From an uncultured Clostridia bacterium (GTDB taxonomy: Bacteria; Bacillota; Clostridia; Oscillospirales; Oscillospiraceae), in contig CAMELY010000010.1 of NCBI GenBank assembly GCA_945926565.1, positions 1 through 17,434 on the forward strand: 17,434 nucleotides of DNA, given 5' to 3'. Positions 14,272-17,434 of the stretch are shown in pieces. Under the pieces are notes generated by a model that saw only the letters and a program-made list of their open reading frames with translations, was not told where the DNA came from and did no database searches. Both the position numbers and the translations under genes were made by a program. Each line of letters opens with the position of its first letter. The first letter of the stretch is position 1.

Positions 14272-14981
14272 ATGCTTTTCCTCGCAAACTCCATCAGGCG
14301 CTCCCGGGTCTCCTTTGACCGGGCCCGGCTGATGGGAATCCGCTCCCCGCTCCGAAGCAGCAGCTTGCTCTTTTCCTGCAGCTCCACATACTCCAGATTG
14401 ACCAGATAGCTCTGGTGGCAGCGGATAAACTGCCGGGTAAGCTGCTGCTCCAGCTCATCCAGCCGGAGGTAGCACTCCACCGTCCGCTCCTCCGCCCGAA
14501 TCCGGGCCAAACGGCCCTCACTCTCGGCGTATGCGATCTGCTGAATGGGGATGCGCACGCTGCTGCGCATCCGGTCCAGAATAATCAGATATTGTCCTGC
14601 GTCTTCCTCCAGTTCCCGGTTTGCTTTTTCCAGCGCAAAAAGCAGCTTTTCCGGCTTGATCGGCTTGACGAGGAAAGCGGTTGGGCTGGTCTGGAAAATC
14701 TCCTCACAGTACTCGATATATCCGGTAATAAAAATCACTTTGATTCTGGGCCAGCGCAGCAGCAGCTTCTGCGACAGGTCAATGCCGTTCTGCTGGCCAA
14801 GCTTGATATCCATCATCAGAATATCCACCTGACCCGGCGCTTCGACCAGAAGATAACGTTCCAGCGCCTCCCAGCTAAACAGTCCGACCGTCTCATGGGG
14901 CACCGTCCACAGCTCATCCACCATCCGGGTGAGGGAGACCAGCACTCCCGGGCTGTCGTCACAGATCACAATTCGCTGCAT
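14268..14981 (-). CDS. LytTR-family response regulator (AgrA/LytR-like)
   Basis: A DNA-binding response regulator paired with the kinase downstream. The 237-residue protein has a receiver domain (about 1-120) with acidic pocket D8-D9, phospho-acceptor D58 (MMDIKLG) and K106 (VKPIKP), then a LytTR DNA-binding domain (about 140-235) with features such as RCHQSYLVNLEYV. I start it at 14981 (MQRIVICDDS). The ORF extends six codons further up to 14999, but those codons contain the purine-rich ribosome site (complement of 14989-14996, AAAGGGGG). It is transcribed first in a two-gene operon ending at the bidirectional terminator. Targets are unknown; convergence with the purine operon does not by itself imply control of it. 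Confidence 0.9.
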   Translation of the reverse strand: MQRIVICDDSPGVLVSLTRMVDELWTVPHETVGLFSWEALERYLLVEAPGQVDILMMDIKLGQQNGIDLSQKLLLRWPRIKVIFITGYIEYCEEIFQTSPTAFLVKPIKPEKLLFALEKANRELEEDAGQYLIILDRMRSSVRIPIQQIAYAESEGRLARIRAEERTVECYLRLDELEQQLTRQFIRCHQSYLVNLEYVELQEKSKLLLRSGERIPISRARSKETRERLMEFARKSI

Positions 14982-15013
14982 CTCTCTTCCCCCTTTCAAA
15001 TCAATTCTTTTTT

Positions 15014-15041
15014 ATTTTACCAGATAGCACTTTTTTGTCAA
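15014..15041 (-). promoter_or_regulatory. Promoter of the two-component operon
   Basis: On the minus strand TTGACA (15041-15036) and TAAAAT (15019-15014) are separated by 16 bases, and TG lies one base before the -10 (TGGTAAAAT, an extended -10). The start point would be near 15007, giving a short leader before the regulator's ribosome site. It lies just downstream of the mtaB terminator. Confidence 0.8.
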
Positions 15042-15074
15042 TCGTTTCCATTTGTTCTGCTCCTCACAAATTGC

Positions 15075-15108
15075 AAAAAAGGAAGGACGGCTTTTTTCCT
15101 CCGTCCTT
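15075..15108 (-). terminator. Rho-independent terminator after mtaB
   Basis: Read on the minus strand, AAGGACGG (15108-15101) pairs with CCGTCCTT (15090-15083) around a ten-base loop, followed by CC and six T residues (complement of 15080-15075). The strand-specific T run marks it as the end of mtaB transcription, about 70 bases past its stop and before the next promoter on the same strand. Confidence 0.85.
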
Positions 15109-15175
15109 TCCTGTCGAGAAAGCTTTTCTATTTTCCCAATTAAAGCATCTGTTTTCTCCCGGAAAACATGGTTAT

Positions 15176-16501
15176 TTATCCTAAGTTGAATGTCTGCTGT
15201 CCGCTCTGATCGGTCAGGATTCTCCCCGAAAGCCAGCCCTGCTCTGCCCCGGTGATCCGGACCTGGGCCGGCACATTATGCCAGCACCCCTCCGCCCGGA
15301 CCCGCACTTCCACATAGTTGGGGGCATGGCCCCGCCAGAGACCCTCCTTCTCCTCCTCCAGCAGGACAGGCAAAGTCTCCCCAATCCAGGAGGCGAGATA
15401 GGCCTGTTCCAGCTGCCGGGCGACCTGGGCCGCCCGGTGGGCCCGCTCCTCTTTGACATGATTGGGCACCTGATCCGGCAGCTTGGCCGCCGGGGTGCCG
15501 GGGCGCTTGGAGTAGGGGAAGATGTGCATGGAGGAAAACTGCGCCTGCGCCAGGAAATCCAGCGTAGTCTGGAGCTCTTCCTCGGTCTCCCCGGGAAAGC
15601 CTACGATCAGGTCGGTGGTGATAGCCGGCCGGTCAAAATACTGCCGCAGCAGCCGGCAGGACTCCAGGAAGCGGGCGGTGTCGTACCGCCGGTGCATCCG
15701 CCTGAGCGTCTCGTCGCAGCCGGACTGGAGGGACAGGTGGAAGTGGGGGCACAGGTTGGGCAGAAGACTTGCCCGGCGGCAGAAGTCCTCGGTGATCGTC
15801 CGGGGCTCCAGACTGCCCAGCCGGATGCGCAGCTCCGGCACCGCCTGGCACAGGGCCTCGATCAAATCAATCAGGCTGGAGCCGTCTTTCCACTCCGCTC
15901 CCCAGGAGGAGATCTCAATGCCGGTGAGGACAATCTCCCGGTAGCCCTGCTCCGCCAGCGCCTTGGCCTGCTCCACCGCCGTCTCCAGGGGCTCAGAGCG
16001 CAATGCCCCCCGGGTATAGGGGATGATGCAGTAGGTGCAGAAGTTGCGGCAGCCGTCCTGCACCTTGAGCATGGCCCGGGTGCGGCCCTCCAGCCCGCCG
16101 GCGGGCAGCACCTCAAAGCCGGTGCGGCGCAGTGCGTCGTCCACCTCCACCAGCGGCTGATGGCGGCGCACCTCCTGCTGTACCCGCTCCAGAAAAGCCA
16201 GCCGGTCGCCGGTGCCGGAGACCAGATCCACCCCCAGGGCGGCCACCTGCTCCGGCTCCGCCTGGGCGTAGCAGCCGCAGACGGCGATCACCGCCTCCGG
16301 ATTGCTCCGCCGGGCCCGCCGGATCACCTGGCGGGATTTTTTATCGCTGACGGCGGTGACCGAGCAGGTGTTGATCAGATAGAGATCCGCCTGCTCCTCA
16401 AAGGGGACCAGGGTGTGGCCCTGGCCCTCCAGGATGGACTGCATGGCCTGACTTTCGTATTGATTGACTTTACAGCCAAGGGTATAGATGGCAAAGCGCA
16501 T
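15176..16501 (-). CDS. mtaB: tRNA (N6-threonylcarbamoyladenosine(37)-C2)-methylthiotransferase
   Basis: A radical-SAM methylthiotransferase that converts t6A37 to ms2t6A in tRNAs reading ANN codons. The 441 residues show the N-terminal MTTase domain with cluster cysteines C10 (TLGCKVNQYES), C46 (NTCSVT) and C77 (CGCYAQ). The radical-SAM cluster is CRNFCTYC (C151, C155, C158, within VQDGCRNFCTYCIIPYTRG). A C-terminal TRAM-like region (about 375-435) follows. TLGCKVNQYE distinguishes MtaB from MiaB and RimO. The length is normal. The ATG at 16501 is preceded by AAGGGAG at slightly long spacing. It is a single-gene unit ending at the 15075-15108 terminator, with its promoter lying inside the leader of the gene opposite. 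Confidence 0.94.
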   Translation of the reverse strand: MRFAIYTLGCKVNQYESQAMQSILEGQGHTLVPFEEQADLYLINTCSVTAVSDKKSRQVIRRARRSNPEAVIAVCGCYAQAEPEQVAALGVDLVSGTGDRLAFLERVQQEVRRHQPLVEVDDALRRTGFEVLPAGGLEGRTRAMLKVQDGCRNFCTYCIIPYTRGALRSEPLETAVEQAKALAEQGYREIVLTGIEISSWGAEWKDGSSLIDLIEALCQAVPELRIRLGSLEPRTITEDFCRRASLLPNLCPHFHLSLQSGCDETLRRMHRRYDTARFLESCRLLRQYFDRPAITTDLIVGFPGETEEELQTTLDFLAQAQFSSMHIFPYSKRPGTPAAKLPDQVPNHVKEERAHRAAQVARQLEQAYLASWIGETLPVLLEEEKEGLWRGHAPNYVEVRVRAEGCWHNVPAQVRITGAEQGWLSGRILTDQSGQQTFNLG

Positions 16502-16520
16502 ATTTTTGGTACTCTCTCCC

Positions 16521-16550
16521 TTGCGTTCCGGCTATCGGGCACGCTATAAT
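16521..16550 (+). promoter_or_regulatory. Promoter for the HPr-like/yfbR pair
   Basis: TTGCGT (16521-16526) and a perfect TATAAT (16545-16550) are separated by 18 bases. Transcription would start near 16557, about 57 bases before the ATG at 16614. The transcript would run straight through the oppositely directed mtaB promoter. Confidence 0.65.
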
Positions 16551-16563
16551 GGTCTGAGATAGT

Positions 16564-16592
16564 ATTATATCGAATTTCAGGGGTTCTGTACA
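16564..16592 (-). promoter_or_regulatory. Promoter for mtaB
   Basis: On the minus strand a perfect TATAAT (16569-16564) lies 17 bases after TGTACA (16592-16587; four of six -35 matches). The predicted start is near 16557, leaving a leader of about 55 bases before the mtaB ATG. It faces the plus-strand promoter. Confidence 0.6.
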
Positions 16593-16613
16593 CCCCAGAG
16601 AGGAATTTATGCT

Positions 16614-16862
16614 ATGAAAAAACAACTTTGGGCCAATCTGAATTCCATTGACAAGGCCAAGGATTTTGCCAATCTGGCCAGCCTCATGTCCTGCGAAATC
16701 GATGTCTGCTCCGGCCGCTATGTGGTGGATGCCAAGTCCATCCTGGGCCTGTTTTCCGTGGATCTCTCCGTCCCGGTGGAGGTGGTCGTCCACGGAACGC
16801 CCGAGGAGGTCGACGAGTTCACCCAGAAGTGCCAGCGCTTCCTGGTGGCAGAGGAAGCCTGA
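16614..16862 (+). CDS. HPr-like protein lacking the active-site histidine
   Basis: A small 82-residue protein with the HPr (PTS phosphocarrier) fold pattern: the second half, DIDVCSGRYVVDAKSILGLFSVDL followed by PVEVVVHG in outline, follows the HPr plan, and AKSILGLFS matches the regulatory-serine region (KSIMGVMS in Bacillus HPr), with S42 at the Ser46 position. The first half does not have the GIHARPA phospho-histidine motif; SIDKAKDFANLA is in its place, so PTS phosphotransfer is not expected. This recalls Bacillus Crh, which keeps Ser46 but lacks His15. A regulatory role, perhaps through serine phosphorylation, is inference only. GAGAGGA at 16598-16604 serves the ATG at 16614. yfbR starts three bases after its stop, so they share a transcript. 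Confidence 0.75.
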   Translation: MKKQLWANLNSIDKAKDFANLASLMSCEIDVCSGRYVVDAKSILGLFSVDLSVPVEVVVHGTPEEVDEFTQKCQRFLVAEEA

Positions 16863-16865
16863 GCG

Positions 16866-17434
16866 ATGGCCAACGACCACGCCTTTTTTGCCCTCATTGC
16901 CCGGATGCGGTACATTGACCGCTGGGCGCTGATGCGCAATACCGACCCGGAGAATATCCAGGAGCACTCCCACATGGTGGCCGTCCTGGCCCACGCCCTG
17001 GCGGTGATTCACAACCACTATTTTGACGGCAAGGTGGATCCGGGCCAGGTAGCCCTGGCCGCCCTCTATCACGACGCCACCGAGATCATCACCGGCGACA
17101 TGCCCACCCCCATCAAGTATTATAACTCCACCCTCCGGGCCTCTTACCGGGAGGTGGAGGATATGGCGGCCCATCGTCTGCTCCACATGCTGCCTGAGGA
17201 GCTGCGGGGGGAATATGCCGCCCTGCTCCAGCCGGAGGATCCGGAGGTGGAAGCCCTGGTCAAGGCGGCGGACAAGCTCTCCGCCTATCTGAAATGCGTG
17301 GAGGAGCTGAAGGCGGGCAACAACGAGTTCAAGCTGGCCAAGGAGCAGACCTATGCCGCCCTGACCAAAAATCCCCTGCCCGCCCTGCAATACTTTATCA
17401 TCCACTACCTGCCCAGCTTCCAGCTGACGCTGGA
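16866..17434 (+). CDS. yfbR: YfbR-type 5'-deoxynucleotidase (HD domain), 3' truncated by window edge
   Basis: An HD-domain phosphohydrolase that removes the phosphate from deoxyribonucleoside 5'-monophosphates, helping balance dNTP pools. The 189 visible residues match E. coli YfbR closely in layout: R19-W20 in RWALMR, H34 in EHSH, the HD pair H69-D70 in LYHDATE, D78 in GDMPTPIK, and D136 in KAADKLSAY. E. coli YfbR is 199 residues, so only a few residues are probably missing. The ATG at 16866 is three bases after the HPr-like stop; coupling is likely since there is no strong ribosome site in the gap (GAGGAAG lies in the end of the previous gene). The identification is strong; the exact C-terminus is not visible. 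Confidence 0.9.
   Translation, partial: MANDHAFFALIARMRYIDRWALMRNTDPENIQEHSHMVAVLAHALAVIHNHYFDGKVDPGQVALAALYHDATEIITGDMPTPIKYYNSTLRASYREVEDMAAHRLLHMLPEELRGEYAALLQPEDPEVEALVKAADKLSAYLKCVEELKAGNNEFKLAKEQTYAALTKNPLPALQYFIIHYLPSFQLTL

Noticed and set aside
13054..14409. 451-codon plus-strand frame opposite the histidine kinase
   Set aside because: The minus strand encodes a complete GHKL kinase with H254, N-box and GLGL; the plus-strand frame has no domain pattern.
14982..15175. Possible hidden agrD-like peptide gene upstream of the two-component pair
   Set aside because: The interval is filled by a promoter and the mtaB terminator; no short frame with a ribosome site and a cysteine-containing peptide could be seen on either strand.
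16578..16598. Small hairpin GGGGT/ACCCC before the HPr-like gene
   Set aside because: Only five base pairs with no T tract; it overlaps the mtaB -35 region and could be chance.

Overview
The window looks like chromosome from a high-GC, anaerobic, gut-type member of the Firmicutes, most likely Oscillospiraceae (Flavonifractor, Pseudoflavonifractor, Lawsonibacter or Intestinimonas type). This is inferred from strongly GC-rich codon use, Firmicute-style AGGAGG ribosome sites, an AgrC/LytTR-type two-component system, an HPr-like protein, MtaB, and FAD-less molybdenum hydroxylases of the selenium-dependent kind. No taxonomic search could be run.

Layout, left to right. (1) 1-780: 3' part of nicotinate phosphoribosyltransferase and its terminator. 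(2) 785-2103: guanine deaminase behind a perfect consensus sigma-A promoter. (3) 2104-2494: a non-coding stretch holding an approx. 200-bp element bounded by two related double-hairpin units in inverted orientation, then a terminator-like hairpin. (4) 2495-6384: sbcD-sbcC, translationally coupled. (5) 6385-6605: a 221-bp leader with a 14-bp palindrome and repeated TTGCA words. (6) 6606-12898: four genes, all +, for two molybdenum hydroxylases. One is an 855-aa fused 2Fe-2S/Mo protein like selenium-dependent xanthine dehydrogenase. The other is a three-subunit Mo/FAD/2Fe-2S enzyme in xdhABC order. (7) 12916-12956: a bidirectional terminator shared with the convergent two-component operon (12976-14981, minus). 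(8) 15176-16501, minus: mtaB, a tRNA methylthiotransferase. (9) 16614-17434: an HPr-like protein lacking the active-site histidine, and the 5' part of a YfbR-type 5'-deoxynucleotidase.

Functional reading. Guanine deaminase makes xanthine from guanine, and the molybdenum hydroxylases oxidise purines such as hypoxanthine and xanthine, so the left and middle parts form a purine-breakdown or interconversion neighbourhood, interrupted by the DNA-repair nuclease pair sbcDC. The fused enzyme keeps the xanthine-oxidase substrate residues (equivalents of bovine Glu802, Arg880 and Arg912). The three-subunit enzyme has Gln and Lys in place of the first two, so its substrate may differ.

I did not find a clearly new defence or mobile system. 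The most interesting items are the paired Mo-enzymes with diverged active sites, the inverted double-hairpin element, the His15-less HPr, and face-to-face promoters between mtaB and the HPr-like gene.
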